NCBI GenBank assembly: GCA_014654455.1
Contig: JACWCY010000005.1
Span: forward strand, 1 to 64,000
DNA from: Pelagibacterales bacterium SAG-MED01
GTDB taxonomy: Bacteria > Pseudomonadota > Alphaproteobacteria > Pelagibacterales > Pelagibacteraceae
Direction: 5' to 3'
Length of the DNA stretch: 64,000 nt
Shown here: positions 34,905 through 44,657 of the stretch, piece by piece
Layout of the letters: each line of letters starts with the position of its first letter
Position numbering within the stretch: position 1 is the first letter of the stretch
Notes under the pieces: generated by a model
What the model saw: the letters and a program-made list of their open reading frames with translations, nothing else
What the model was told of the DNA's origin: nothing
Database searches by the model: none
Position numbers and translations under genes: made by a program

Positions 34905-35951
34905 ATGCCAGAAATTAATTTGGGAATTATTGGTGGAGGTCAGCTTGGAAGTCTGCTGTCAGTTGCAGCAAAAAAACTTAATATTAAAACAACAATTTAC
35001 TGTAACGATATTGAGGCTCCAGCTCAAAATTTTTGTGATGAATTTATATTTGGTGAATATGATAATAAGGAAAAAATTCTTGAATTTGTAAAAAAAGTTG
35101 ACGTAATAACTTACGAATTTGAAAATATACCTTATGAAACTCTCAATGAAATGAATAAGTTAAAATCTGTTTTGCCAAAACCATCTATAAATCGACTTAT
35201 TCAACATAGGCTAGCAGAAAAAGATTTTGTGAATAAATTAAATATTAGAACAACAAGATATGTTTCTATAGAAAAAAAATCTGAAATCGAAACTTTAAAA
35301 GATTACCTACCAGGGATTCTAAAAACTACAACCATGGGTTATGATGGTAAAGGTCAATATCCAATAGAAAAAATTGAAGACTTAAATTTATTGAACATAG
35401 ATTTTTCAAAAGGTTATATATTAGAAAAATTAGTAAAACTTAAAAAAGAAATCTCGGTAATCATAACAAGATTTGGTAATAACAATTTTACAATATATGA
35501 ACCAATAGAAAATACTCATGAAGATCAAATACTTAAACACTCTAAAATTCCAGCAGAAATAAATGAAAAAATATTAGATCAATCAAAAAATTGGGCCACT
35601 TTAATTTCAGAAGAATTAAAATATATTGGTACTCTCTGTGTTGAATTTTTTATAGATAGAAATGATAATTTATATGTAAATGAAATTGCTCCAAGAGTTC
35701 ATAATTCAGGACACTTAACAATTAACGCGTACAATATAAGTCAATTTGAAAATCATGTGAGAGCTGTATGTTCTCTTGAAAAAGTTCCATTAAAAAAATT
35801 ATCTAATGCAAAAATGATTAATTTAATTGGAAAACAAATAGAGCCTTTTAGACAAAAACTTAAATTAAATAAAAATGAATTTTTCTTTGATTATCTGAAG
35901 AAAGAGATAAAAGAAAAAAGAAAAATGGGTCATATAACTACTTTAATATAA
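34905..35951 (+). CDS. N5-carboxyaminoimidazole ribonucleotide synthase
   Basis: PurK, an ATP-grasp enzyme of 348 residues that makes N5-CAIR from AIR, bicarbonate and ATP. It shows GIIGGGQLGSLLSVAAKKL at the start, TTTMGYDGKGQY in the ATP-grasp domain and VEFFIDRNDNLYVNEIAPRVHNSGH at the metal site. It partners with the upstream purE. Its stop overlaps the next start (TAATG). Confidence 0.96.
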   Translation: MPEINLGIIGGGQLGSLLSVAAKKLNIKTTIYCNDIEAPAQNFCDEFIFGEYDNKEKILEFVKKVDVITYEFENIPYETLNEMNKLKSVLPKPSINRLIQHRLAEKDFVNKLNIRTTRYVSIEKKSEIETLKDYLPGILKTTTMGYDGKGQYPIEKIEDLNLLNIDFSKGYILEKLVKLKKEISVIITRFGNNNFTIYEPIENTHEDQILKHSKIPAEINEKILDQSKNWATLISEELKYIGTLCVEFFIDRNDNLYVNEIAPRVHNSGHLTINAYNISQFENHVRAVCSLEKVPLKKLSNAKMINLIGKQIEPFRQKLKLNKNEFFFDYLKKEIKEKRKMGHITTLI

Positions 35952-36418
35952 TGTTAAAATCAATCGAGGGAAATTTTGATCACCCTGAAGTTAATGAGCT
36001 TCTAATAAAACATTTTATTGAATTGAGGACAGCCTCCCCTGAAGGAAGTACGCATGTATTAGATATTCCAGGTTTAAAAATTTCATCAATAAAATTTTGG
36101 AGTTTATGGAAAAATGATGAATTATTGGGTTGTGGTGCATTAAAATTTTTAGAAAAAGAACATGGTGAATTTAAATCAATTAGAGTTCATGATAAATTTA
36201 GAAATAAAGGTAATGGTATTAAAGTTGTTCAACACTTAATAGGGGAAGCTAAAAAATTACATATTAAGAGACTAAGTATCGAAACTGGTGCGGGCAATTT
36301 TTTTGAACCAGCCAGAAAATTGTTCAAAAGATGTAATTTTGAAGCCTGCAAACCTTTTGCGCATTATAAAGAGGACATAAATTCAATTTACTTAACAAAA
36401 CTCATAAACAACGAATAG
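35951..36418 (+). CDS. GNAT family N-acetyltransferase
   Basis: A 155-residue acetyltransferase. The acetyl-CoA loop is in FKSIRVHDKFRNKGNGIKVVQHLI (R-x-x-G-x-G), with the downstream SIETGAGNFFEPARKLFKRCNF motif found in PhnO/ElaA-like GNATs (YpeA-like group). It is coupled to purK by TAATG, but the acceptor substrate is unknown. Confidence 0.88.
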   Translation: MLKSIEGNFDHPEVNELLIKHFIELRTASPEGSTHVLDIPGLKISSIKFWSLWKNDELLGCGALKFLEKEHGEFKSIRVHDKFRNKGNGIKVVQHLIGEAKKLHIKRLSIETGAGNFFEPARKLFKRCNFEACKPFAHYKEDINSIYLTKLINNE

Positions 36419-36483
36419 AATAAAAAGGTCGTTAAAACATCAATTTAGTTGACAAAACCTTCCAAATTATAAACAAAGTCAAA

Positions 36484-36503
36484 ATTACTTAATTATAAGT
36501 AAT
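36484..36503 (+). promoter_or_regulatory. Hairpin in the cspA leader
   Basis: ATTACTTA-ATTA-TAAGTAAT is a perfect 8-4-8 palindrome 33 bases before the cspA start. A TTGACA lies at 36449-36454, but no good -10 is visible at the right distance. It could shape cold-induced mRNA folding. Weak evidence. Confidence 0.35.
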
Positions 36504-36535
36504 AAATTAATATAACAAAAAGTAAGAAGATAAAT

Positions 36536-36742
36536 ATGAGTCTACAAGGAAAAGTAAAATGGTTCAATCCAACCAAAGGTTTTGGTTTTATTGAAAGAGA
36601 AGATAAAGAAAAAGATGTGTTTGTACATGTTTCAGCAGTAAGAGATGCTGGTATGAACGGTTTAGATGAGGGTCAAGCTTTGACTTTCGATGTTGAAGAT
36701 GGTCCTAAAGGTCCTTCAGCAGTTAACTTAAAAACTGCATAA
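36536..36742 (+). CDS. Cold-shock protein
   Basis: A 68-residue CspA-type RNA chaperone. RNP motifs KGFGFIE and VFVHVSA and the QGKVKWFN start are intact. It binds single-stranded nucleic acid and prevents structure at low temperature. It stands alone, with a 117-base leader and its own 3' hairpin. Confidence 0.95.
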   Translation: MSLQGKVKWFNPTKGFGFIEREDKEKDVFVHVSAVRDAGMNGLDEGQALTFDVEDGPKGPSAVNLKTA

Positions 36743-36756
36743 TTTTCACACTATTT

Positions 36757-36814
36757 ATTGGCTGTAAATTATTTCATTTCTTAAACTAAGAATTGATTTA
36801 TTTTTACAGCCAAT
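36757..36814 (+). terminator. Nested long hairpin after cspA
   Basis: A 12-base perfect outer stem, ATTGGCTGTAAA (36757-36768) with TTTACAGCCAAT (36803-36814), encloses an inner TTCTTA-AAC-TAAGAA hairpin. A weak T-rich tail (TTCTTTTATTTT) follows. It is probably the cspA terminator or an mRNA-stabilising end. Confidence 0.6.
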
Positions 36815-36832
36815 GATCTATTCTTTTATTTT

Positions 36833-36940
36833 ATGGATAAGAGAAAAATAACAAAAATAAACAATCTTAAATTTAAACCTTTCAATAAATATGGTCAAAC
36901 AATTATGAGAGGACACAATAATATTATAAATAATAAATAA
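36833..36940 (+). CDS. Possible small basic protein, 35 residues
   Basis: An ATG at 36833 opens a 35-codon frame starting MDKRKITKINNLKFKPFNKY. It is rich in lysine and asparagine and ends seven bases before the racemase gene. The position fits a short upstream gene, but composition alone cannot exclude a chance frame. No family recognised. Confidence 0.35.
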   Translation: MDKRKITKINNLKFKPFNKYGQTIMRGHNNIINNK

Positions 36941-36947
36941 TTAAATT

Positions 36948-37694
36948 ATGATTGGCATTTTAGGAGGCATGGGAACACAAGCTGGATTAGACTTTTGTAA
37001 TAAACTTGCAATTTTATATAGAGGAAAAATTGATCAAGAGTATCCACTGTTCATGCTATATAATAAATCAAATATTCCTGGTAGACCCGAGTCAATTGGT
37101 ACTCAAACAAAAAATTTATCAAACAGATTTGCAAATAAAAAAAGTAAAAAAAAATATCTTTCAGTTTTAAAAAGTTTATTGAAAGGCTGTAAATTGCTAG
37201 AAAAAAGTAATTGCAAATATATTGTTATTCCATGTAACACAGCCCATTATTGGTATGACGATCTAAAAAAAAAAATTTCAATTCCAATAATTAATATGCC
37301 TAAAGAGGTTTTTATTTATACAAAAAAAAAATGTATTAAAAATTCATCTATTGGATTACTAGCAACAGAAGGTACAATACAAACTGGTATTTATAATAAA
37401 TTTTTTGATAATACATACAATCTAATCTGTCCAAATAATCTTCTTCAAAATAATTCTGTTAATAAGGCAATCAAACTTGTTAAAATGGGAAATGTAAAAT
37501 CTGCAAATAAAATTATAAAACCAGCAATAGATTATTTGTTAAAAAAAAAGTGTAAAAAAATAATTCTTGGATGTACAGAATTACCAATAGCAATTTTTGC
37601 CTTCAAATCATTTAAAAAAGTTAAGTCATCTAAAATTTTTTTAGATCCTAACTTGATATTAGCTAATGCTGCTATGAAAAAATATAAAAGATAA
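36948..37694 (+). CDS. Aspartate/glutamate racemase family protein
   Basis: A 248-residue cofactor-free racemase of the Asp/Glu/hydantoin group. The two active-site cysteines lie in IPCNTAHYWYDDL (about residue 99) and ILGCTELP (about 205), with GILGGMGTQAGLDF at the N-terminus. It interconverts D- and L-aspartate or related amino acids. The following 147-residue gene starts three bases after its stop. Confidence 0.9.
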   Translation: MIGILGGMGTQAGLDFCNKLAILYRGKIDQEYPLFMLYNKSNIPGRPESIGTQTKNLSNRFANKKSKKKYLSVLKSLLKGCKLLEKSNCKYIVIPCNTAHYWYDDLKKKISIPIINMPKEVFIYTKKKCIKNSSIGLLATEGTIQTGIYNKFFDNTYNLICPNNLLQNNSVNKAIKLVKMGNVKSANKIIKPAIDYLLKKKCKKIILGCTELPIAIFAFKSFKKVKSSKIFLDPNLILANAAMKKYKR

Positions 37695-37697
37695 GCA

Positions 37698-38141
37698 ATG
37701 TCATCTAAAGACAAGCCTTATGTTTTATACGTTGCCGAATTAATCTATTTGGAAATTTGTAAAATTAAAAAAGAAAATCCAAGTTTTTCTAACATAGATG
37801 CTGTTGATGGATTTATTGGTACTGAAATTTATAAAAAAATTGCTAGCGGTAAATTTCATGAAAACTGGTTTATGGAATTAAAAAAAAATAATTTTATTGA
37901 TTATAAAACTAAAAAAAAAATTCCTGATGAAACTATTAAATTATTGAAGATTCAAAAAGAAATGATGGAGAAACAATTAATCCAATTTCCAGATTTATAT
38001 TACGCTAAAAGTCATTTTCCACTTGAACTATCACAGAGAGCTTTTGATCATTTATGGAGAATGTGTGAAAGTTATGAACTATGGTGTAAAGAAACAAATC
38101 AAACTAATTTATTAATTCTGAATATTATTCTTGAAAATTAA
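37698..38141 (+). CDS. Hypothetical protein, 147 residues
   Basis: No family recognised. A soluble, mostly helical protein with a recurring pattern of aromatic and acidic residues (YAKSHFPLELSQRAFDHLWR near the C-terminus). It is coupled to the racemase gene upstream and overlaps the convergent lipoprotein gene by 17 bases. Confidence 0.6.
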   Translation: MSSKDKPYVLYVAELIYLEICKIKKENPSFSNIDAVDGFIGTEIYKKIASGKFHENWFMELKKNNFIDYKTKKKIPDETIKLLKIQKEMMEKQLIQFPDLYYAKSHFPLELSQRAFDHLWRMCESYELWCKETNQTNLLILNIILEN

Positions 38142-38436
38142 CTATTTTTCTAGTTTTTTTGATATTACTTTCTACGAAATCATAAAAATCTTTACTCTCA
38201 AGTGCTGCTTTCATGATGTTCTTTTCTTTTTTCTCAGTAATTTTTTTTATATTTTCAATTGGTGTTTTGCCCGTGTATTTCGTAATCATTTCATTTGAAC
38301 TATAAGTGAAACCTGTTTGATAGATATTTCCTGTTGATGAAAATGTGTAAGCTGGCCCCAACATAGCCGTAGGAGATGAGCAAGCACCTAAAAAGCAAGT
38401 TATAAATAAACCCAAAATTATTTTTCTATTAATCAT
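38125..38436 (-). CDS. Putative lipoprotein, 103 residues
   Basis: The N-terminus MINRKIILGLFITCFLGAC has a lipobox (LGAC) with predicted lipidation at Cys 19. The rest is small and polar with a Thr/Ser-rich middle (YTFSSTGNIYQTGFTYSS). No family recognised; it would be anchored in the inner or outer membrane. Convergent with the preceding gene. Confidence 0.65.
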   Translation of the reverse strand: MINRKIILGLFITCFLGACSSPTAMLGPAYTFSSTGNIYQTGFTYSSNEMITKYTGKTPIENIKKITEKKEKNIMKAALESKDFYDFVESNIKKTRKIVNFQE

Positions 38437-38563
38437 GGTTTTTTACGAATCATATACATTTTGAGATACAACTCAAGGTAGATCCAAGAAGGTTAATTTT
38501 CATATATAAATTAAACTAAATTTTAGCATCTATAGTAAGAATAAATGATCTATAAAACCTGAA

Positions 38564-39412
38564 ATGACCAGAATTTTTCCATTTATATTTATATTGCTCT
38601 GGTCTTCTGCTTTTATAACCACAAAGCCAATTATAGATAACAGTGACCCTTTTGCAGCTCTGGCTTTTAGATTTTTTTTTGTAGCAATAGGTTTCTATCT
38701 ATTTTCTATTTATTTAAAGCAATCGATAATTGTTAAACAAAAAAATTTAATTGAGTCTGTATTTAGTGGAGTTCTTTTTCATGGATTTTATTTAGGAGGG
38801 GTTTTTTATTCTATTTCAATTGGAATGCCAACCGGCATAGCTGCTTTAATAGTTACACTTCAACCAATATTAACCAATGCTCTTAGTGGACCTATACTGA
38901 GTGAAAAAGTAACTATTAAACAGTGGGTTGGAGTTTTGCTTGGTTTTATAGGCGCCACATTGGTTTTGGGTTTAGATGTGGGTACAAATATACCTTTGTT
39001 AGGATTGATTGCTACGATAGTCGCATTAATTGCAATTACAACATCAACAATTTGGCAAAAAAAATTAAGTAATAATTTACCTTTATCAGTAAGTAATTTT
39101 TATCAAGCGCTTGGTGGTTGCTTGTTTCATACTTTGATAATAATATTTTTTGCTGAACCTTACATTAATTTTTCACAAACATTTATAATTGCAATGAGTC
39201 ATCAAATTTTTTTAGTATCATTTGGTGCTTTTACAATCTTGATGTATCTAATTAAAAATAACTCTGCTAGTAAAACTGTTTCAATATTTTTTTTAATACC
39301 TGCCACATCAGCATTTATGGCTTGGCTTTTTTTAAACGAAAGTTTAACCAACTTAGATCTTATAGGTTTTTTAATAACTACGATAGGAGTTTATATTGCT
39401 ACACAAGATTGA
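38564..39412 (+). CDS. EamA/DMT-family permease
   Basis: Drug/metabolite transporter family protein, 282 residues with ten predicted helices in two EamA repeats. The pattern LLWSSAFITTKPIIDNSDPF and PTGIAALIVTLQPILT near residues 12 and 92 are typical of the family. Substrate unknown; DMT proteins often export amino acids or small metabolites. Convergent with soxG. Confidence 0.9.
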   Translation: MTRIFPFIFILLWSSAFITTKPIIDNSDPFAALAFRFFFVAIGFYLFSIYLKQSIIVKQKNLIESVFSGVLFHGFYLGGVFYSISIGMPTGIAALIVTLQPILTNALSGPILSEKVTIKQWVGVLLGFIGATLVLGLDVGTNIPLLGLIATIVALIAITTSTIWQKKLSNNLPLSVSNFYQALGGCLFHTLIIIFFAEPYINFSQTFIIAMSHQIFLVSFGAFTILMYLIKNNSASKTVSIFFLIPATSAFMAWLFLNESLTNLDLIGFLITTIGVYIATQD

Positions 39413-39422
39413 TTTTTTTTGA

Positions 39423-40010
39423 TTATAAAGATTTAAAACCAAACTCCAAAGATGCATCTGTAATAGAGTGATAAAAAGACTCGCCAAAACTTCTTAAAGC
39501 AAATAATCTTACTTTATCAGGGTTATTATCCAGCATATCGACTGTGAAAGCTATTCCATTATAAATAGAATTTATTGAATTGTTTTTTTCTAAGATATTA
39601 AAATTAAATGGACACCCTTTTTTTAAAACCTCTTTAACATCTTGTCCTTCTATTTCAATAATAGCTTTCGAATGAGATAAATTAGTTACTGCAAAATCTG
39701 TATCATTTAAATTTTGTGAAATATTTTTTAGTAAATCTTTTTTTGTTGAAACCAAAAGCCAATTTTTCGGTCCATTCCATAAAATTCTTGTATCATTATT
39801 ATTTATTACAGTTAATGGCTTATCATTTAATTTTAAACCATCAACATCAATACTTTCAATTGAAACTGTAGAATTTTTATACTGAACTATTTGAACTATT
39901 AATAAATTTTTTATCTCAGAGATTTTTAAGAGATTGTTTTCATTTTTGTCTTCATAGTCACCAAACTGACCTATTGAATGAACATTTGCTAAAGCTGATA
40001 TCAAACTCAT
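39423..40010 (-). CDS. Heterotetrameric sarcosine oxidase gamma subunit (SoxG-like)
   Basis: A 195-residue GcvT-fold-like subunit, the last gene of the soxBDAG run. The stretch [26 protein letters not shown] is typical of SoxG, as is the C-terminal [18 protein letters not shown]. It overlaps soxA by four bases. In N-methylglutamate dehydrogenases the homologous subunit is MgdD, so either assignment is possible. Confidence 0.85.
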   Translation of the reverse strand: MSLISALANVHSIGQFGDYEDKNENNLLKISEIKNLLIVQIVQYKNSTVSIESIDVDGLKLNDKPLTVINNNDTRILWNGPKNWLLVSTKKDLLKNISQNLNDTDFAVTNLSHSKAIIEIEGQDVKEVLKKGCPFNFNILEKNNSINSIYNGIAFTVDMLDNNPDKVRLFALRSFGESFYHSITDASLEFGFKSL

Positions 40011-43003
40011 GATCTTACCCTTTCACCTTTTGGATCAACATAATGTGAAGAAACTATCTCAACTGGAATTACTTTATTTTTAAGCGGAGACATTACAAAT
40101 AACTTTTCTCCAATCATGTTTTTTCCATCTTTTAATATTGCTAAAGAAAATGGATTATCATACTCAACACTCCAACACGAAGCTGAAATATAACCTAATT
40201 TTGGATTTGGCAATGGTGCATTCGAATCTTTAACTAAATGTGACCCTTCTGGAATACTTGTTTTTTTATCTAAGGGTACAACTCCAACAACTTTTTGTCT
40301 ATCTTCAGCTATAAATGCTTCTCTAGTTAAAGATCTTTTACCAATAAAATCTTTCTTTTTACTTAATAAACCTTCAAGAGAATTATCATAAGAGATAGTT
40401 CTTCCATCTAGCTCAGATCCTGCAACGTGACCCATTTCAATTCTAAGAGTTGATAATGCCTCAGTTCCGTATGGCTCTATTTTAAATTCTTGGCCAACCT
40501 CCATAATTTTTTCCCACATAAAGTTCCCATTATCAGATTCAACATTTACTTCATATGCAAGCTCGCCTGAGAAAGAAATTCTAAAAATTCTAGCTTTTAC
40601 ACCAAACAAGTCTCCTTCAATGTAGCCCATAAAAGGTAACCCTTCGTTTGAAACATCAGATTTTGGGAATAGTTTTTGCAATAAATCTCTAGATTTAGGC
40701 CCTGCAATTGCTGCACCTGCCCATTGTTCTGTAGTTGAAACTACATTTACATTTAATTCAGGCCAAACTAATTGCAAATAATATTCTAAATGTGAAAGAA
40801 CGTTTGCAGCTTGTGCGGTAGTAGTTGTCATATGATAATGATTTTCTGAAATTCTTGTAGTTGTTCCATCATCCATAACAATTCCATCTTCTCTTAACAT
40901 TACCCCGTATCTTGCTTTACCTACAGGTAACTTTAACCATGCATTTGTATAAACTCTATTAAGTAGTTCTGCTGCATCAGGTCCTTTAATGTCTATTTTA
41001 CCTAATGTAGTCACATCACATACACCTACATTTGTTCTCACATTTTTTGCCTCCCTTTTTGATCCTTCAAATAAATTTTCGTTCCCTTGTTTATAGTATC
41101 TAGGTCTCAACCAAACACCTGCATCTACAAATATCGCATTATTTTTTTCGTGCCATGTATGCATTGGAGATTTTCTTGTTGGTTTTGAATGTTTACCTAC
41201 TTCCCTTCCAACAATTGCACCAATAGAAACTGGTGTGTATGGAGGTCTAAAAGTAGTGTGACCAACATTTGGTACTATTTTATTTTCAATATTAGATACT
41301 AATTGTAAACCATTTAAATTGCTCGTTTTACCTTGATCAGTTGCCATTCCAAGAGTGGTATATCTTTTAACATGTTCAATTGATCGATAACCCTCCTTTA
41401 ATGCTATTTCTACGTCAGAAACCGCAACATCATTTTGAAAATCTAAAAATCTTTTGTAATTCTTTCCCTTAGGTAATGGCACACACCAAAATTTATCATG
41501 TGTTGTTGATTTTTTTTCAACAATATTTGGTAAAGAAACTTTATTGTCATTATTAGTGATTTTTTTTGATAGCTCATAAGCAGTTTCAAAAGAACTTTTT
41601 AAAGTCCTATCTAAAGTATAAGATCCATTTGCTGCACCTAATGTTGTTTCATTTTGCTTTGATGTTCCTGGAACAAATGCATCAATGTCTTCGTTGAACT
41701 TTGTTTTATTTCCTGATTGTGAAGCTAAGTGAATTGTTGGTGTCCAAAAACCAGAAACACAAATGCAGTCACACTTAATATTTTCTACTGATCCAAGTTG
41801 CTCTTTATTATTTGAAATCTTTGCAATATCAGCTGATTTTACTTTTTTATAACCTTGAGCAGCTACTACTACATAAGAAAACTTAATGTTTATTCCTAAA
41901 TTTTTTGCTTCCTCAACTATTTCAGATTGAGGATCTTTTCTTGTATCTAAGATAATTGGATCAATACCATTTTTCTTAAATTCAATTGCTGTTTCATAGC
42001 CGCTATCATTGTTGGTAAATATTAAAGGATTTCTTCCAACTAATACTCCATAAACTTTTAAGTATTCTTTTGCTGCTGATGAAAGCATTACCCCTGGAGT
42101 ATCGTTATTGCCAAAAACTATTGGTCTTTCAATTGATCCTGAAGAAATTAAAACTTCTTTTGCTCTAATGTACCAAAGTCTTTGTTTTGGGTGAAACTTT
42201 TTTGTTTTTGGTAAATGATCGCTTATTCTTTCAGACATCACTAACATATTGTGATCATAATAACCAAAAACTTGTGATCTATTTTTAACTGTCACATTAG
42301 GCATTTCTTTAAGTTCAGAAATAATCCCCTCAGCCCATTCTTTGCCTGTTTGGTTTCCTATATTTACATCGCTTGTTAATAAGGTTCCCCCAAATCTAGA
42401 TTTATCTTCAGCTAAAATTACTCGTGCTCCATTTTTAGCAGCAGCATAAGCACTTGCTAAGCCTGATGGGCCTGAACCAGCAATTAACAAATCACAATAT
42501 TCGTATTTATGCTCATATCTTTCTTTATCATGTTTTGTTGATGCAACTCCTAGTCCTGCTGCTCTTCGAATAAATGGCTCATAAACTTTATACCAAAAGC
42601 TCTTTGGCCACATAAATGTTTTGTAATAAAATCCAGCTGGAAGAAATATTTTTAAAAAGTTATTTATTGCTCCAATATCAAAGTTAACACTTGGCCAGCA
42701 ATTTACACTCGTAGCCTCTAAACCTTCAAAAAGCTCCTGTTCTGTGGCTTTAATGTTTGGTTCAGTTTCACCATTTCTATATAGTTGAACTATTGCATAT
42801 GGCTCATCAACTCCAGCACCAAAAAAGCCTCTTGGTCTATGATATTTAAAACTTCTACCAATTAGATGAACACCATTAGCTATTAAAGCTGAAGCTAATG
42901 TATCTCCTTCATAACCATAATAAGTTTTACTATTAAACTTAAATGATAGTTTCTTATCTCTATTTATTAAACCACCATCTGATAATCGAAAATTTTGATC
43001 CAT
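40007..43003 (-). CDS. Heterotetrameric sarcosine oxidase alpha subunit (SoxA-like)
   Basis: A 998-residue subunit in three parts: an N-terminal 2Fe-2S-ferredoxin-like domain ([14 protein letters not shown], no ferredoxin cysteines as in known SoxA), an NAD-binding Rossmann part ([18 protein letters not shown] near residue 172) and a GcvT folate domain from about residue 640 ([35 protein letters not shown]). It oxidatively demethylates sarcosine with transfer to tetrahydrofolate. It could be MgdC of an N-methylglutamate dehydrogenase instead. Confidence 0.9.
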   Translation of the reverse strand: MDQNFRLSDGGLINRDKKLSFKFNSKTYYGYEGDTLASALIANGVHLIGRSFKYHRPRGFFGAGVDEPYAIVQLYRNGETEPNIKATEQELFEGLEATSVNCWPSVNFDIGAINNFLKIFLPAGFYYKTFMWPKSFWYKVYEPFIRRAAGLGVASTKHDKERYEHKYEYCDLLIAGSGPSGLASAYAAAKNGARVILAEDKSRFGGTLLTSDVNIGNQTGKEWAEGIISELKEMPNVTVKNRSQVFGYYDHNMLVMSERISDHLPKTKKFHPKQRLWYIRAKEVLISSGSIERPIVFGNNDTPGVMLSSAAKEYLKVYGVLVGRNPLIFTNNDSGYETAIEFKKNGIDPIILDTRKDPQSEIVEEAKNLGINIKFSYVVVAAQGYKKVKSADIAKISNNKEQLGSVENIKCDCICVSGFWTPTIHLASQSGNKTKFNEDIDAFVPGTSKQNETTLGAANGSYTLDRTLKSSFETAYELSKKITNNDNKVSLPNIVEKKSTTHDKFWCVPLPKGKNYKRFLDFQNDVAVSDVEIALKEGYRSIEHVKRYTTLGMATDQGKTSNLNGLQLVSNIENKIVPNVGHTTFRPPYTPVSIGAIVGREVGKHSKPTRKSPMHTWHEKNNAIFVDAGVWLRPRYYKQGNENLFEGSKREAKNVRTNVGVCDVTTLGKIDIKGPDAAELLNRVYTNAWLKLPVGKARYGVMLREDGIVMDDGTTTRISENHYHMTTTTAQAANVLSHLEYYLQLVWPELNVNVVSTTEQWAGAAIAGPKSRDLLQKLFPKSDVSNEGLPFMGYIEGDLFGVKARIFRISFSGELAYEVNVESDNGNFMWEKIMEVGQEFKIEPYGTEALSTLRIEMGHVAGSELDGRTISYDNSLEGLLSKKKDFIGKRSLTREAFIAEDRQKVVGVVPLDKKTSIPEGSHLVKDSNAPLPNPKLGYISASCWSVEYDNPFSLAILKDGKNMIGEKLFVMSPLKNKVIPVEIVSSHYVDPKGERVRS

Positions 43004-43272
43004 TACGAATTATCCTCATTAGCTTTAAATGTTCTAAATATTTCATGAGTGGCAGTATCTCTCTCAACTTTTATCCATTGTCTACATCCTGATAAATGTT
43101 GCCATAATTCCAAATGCTTTCCTCTTAAACTTTTTCTATTGTAGACAAAATTATTCCAGTCTTGATCGGATACTTCTTTGTTTAATTCTGGTCTTTTAAC
43201 AGTTGCATCACCTCCATAAGAAAATTCATTTTGTGATCTCATTCCACAATGTGGACATTTAATATGAAGCAT
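43003..43272 (-). CDS. Sarcosine oxidase delta subunit (SoxD-like)
   Basis: An 89-residue zinc-binding subunit with CPHCGMRSQNEFSYGGDA and a further HLSGCRQWIKVERD motif, the hallmark of SoxD. It overlaps soxA by one base and is separated from soxB by none, so order soxB-D-A-G is intact. MgdB is its counterpart in N-methylglutamate dehydrogenases. Confidence 0.92.
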   Translation of the reverse strand: MLHIKCPHCGMRSQNEFSYGGDATVKRPELNKEVSDQDWNNFVYNRKSLRGKHLELWQHLSGCRQWIKVERDTATHEIFRTFKANEDNS

Positions 43273-44529
43273 TTAAGAAATCCAAGTTTTTGTACCAAGT
43301 CCCTTTTCATCAAGTAAGTGACCTGTATTAAATCTATTTAAGTTATATCCTGCGTTTAATTCATGAACTCTATCTTGAGCAATAGTATGTGCAAATGTCC
43401 AACCAGATGCTGGTGTAGCTTTGAATCCACCATAACACCATCCACAATTCAAATACAAACCTTCAATATGAGTTTTGTCGATAATAGGTGAACCGTCCAT
43501 GGACATATCCATAATTCCACCCCAAGTCCTAAGCATTTTTAATTTACTTAAGAATGGCATCATTGCTATTCCTTCCGTAAGTACATGTTGAAGAGTTGGC
43601 AGATTTCCTCTTTGAGCATAACTATTATATCCATCTAAATCTCCGCCCATAACCATCTCACCTTTGTCTGATTGGCTTATGTAAAAATGTCCAGCACCAA
43701 AAGTAACAACTCTATCTAAAACTGGTTTGACTGGTTCTGAAACACATGCTTGAAGAAGATGAGTTTCAACAGGTAAAGTCATATTAAGCTTATCTGCTAA
43801 AATATTAGTACTACCTGCAACACATAATCCAATTTTTTTAACTTTAATATTTCCCCGAGAAGTTCGAACACCTTCTACTTTTCCACTTGAAATATCAAAA
43901 CCTGTTACTTCACAATTTTGAATTATATCGACACCCATAGAGTCTGCTTGTCTAGCATAACCCCATGCTACCGCATCATGTCTCGCTGTTCCTGCACTAG
44001 GCTGCATAAGTCCTCCAAAAATTGGAAATCTGACATTCTCAGAAAAGTCAGCCATAGGAATAATTTCTCTTACTTGTTCTCTGTTTAATAATTCTGCATC
44101 AATACCGTTCAACCGCATTGAATTTCCTCGTCTTGCATAAACATTCATTTGTGCATCTGAATGAGCTAAGTTGATAATTCCTCTTGGAGAAAACATTACA
44201 TTGTAATTTAAATCTTGGCTCATCCTTCTCCATAAATCCATTCCAAATTCACTAAATAACGCATTATCATCATGCATATAATTTGATCTTATTATCGTTG
44301 TATTACGACCAACATTTCCACCACCAATCCATCCTTTTTCAATTATAGCTACATTGGTTATATTATGCTCTTTTGCTAGATAATATGCAGTTGCTAAACC
44401 GTGCCCGCCACCCCCGATAATAACAACGTCATACTCTTTTTTGGGAGTTGGGTCTTTCCAGGCTAAATCCCAATTTTTATGATTAGAAAAAGCATTTTTA
44501 ACAAGACTAAATATTGAATATTTTTGCAT
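43273..44529 (-). CDS. Sarcosine oxidase beta subunit (SoxB-like)
   Basis: A 418-residue DAO-type FAD subunit with GGGGHGLATAYYLAKEH (about residue 38), EKGWIGGGNVGRNTTIIRS with the flavin-binding region, and GWCYGGFKATPASGWTFAH near the C-terminus. It carries out amine oxidation in the heterotetramer. First gene of the soxBDAG operon, diverging from fhs with a 128-base gap that must hold both promoters. Confidence 0.93.
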   Translation of the reverse strand: MQKYSIFSLVKNAFSNHKNWDLAWKDPTPKKEYDVVIIGGGGHGLATAYYLAKEHNITNVAIIEKGWIGGGNVGRNTTIIRSNYMHDDNALFSEFGMDLWRRMSQDLNYNVMFSPRGIINLAHSDAQMNVYARRGNSMRLNGIDAELLNREQVREIIPMADFSENVRFPIFGGLMQPSAGTARHDAVAWGYARQADSMGVDIIQNCEVTGFDISSGKVEGVRTSRGNIKVKKIGLCVAGSTNILADKLNMTLPVETHLLQACVSEPVKPVLDRVVTFGAGHFYISQSDKGEMVMGGDLDGYNSYAQRGNLPTLQHVLTEGIAMMPFLSKLKMLRTWGGIMDMSMDGSPIIDKTHIEGLYLNCGWCYGGFKATPASGWTFAHTIAQDRVHELNAGYNLNRFNTGHLLDEKGLGTKTWIS

Positions 44530-44657
44530 ATGTAAATTTTATAATAATGAATATAAATAGTTCATATTTTTTTTATATATAATTTTTAGATATTTCCAAA
44601 GGCTCTAAAAAGAGATACTAATCGTCCAACTTTTTAAATTTTTATAAAGGACCGTTA

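Noticed and set aside
44580-44657. Possible riboswitch in the leader of fhs
   Set aside because: Only a small CTCT/AGAG hairpin is visible; conserved blocks of glycine, SAM or THF riboswitches were not found.
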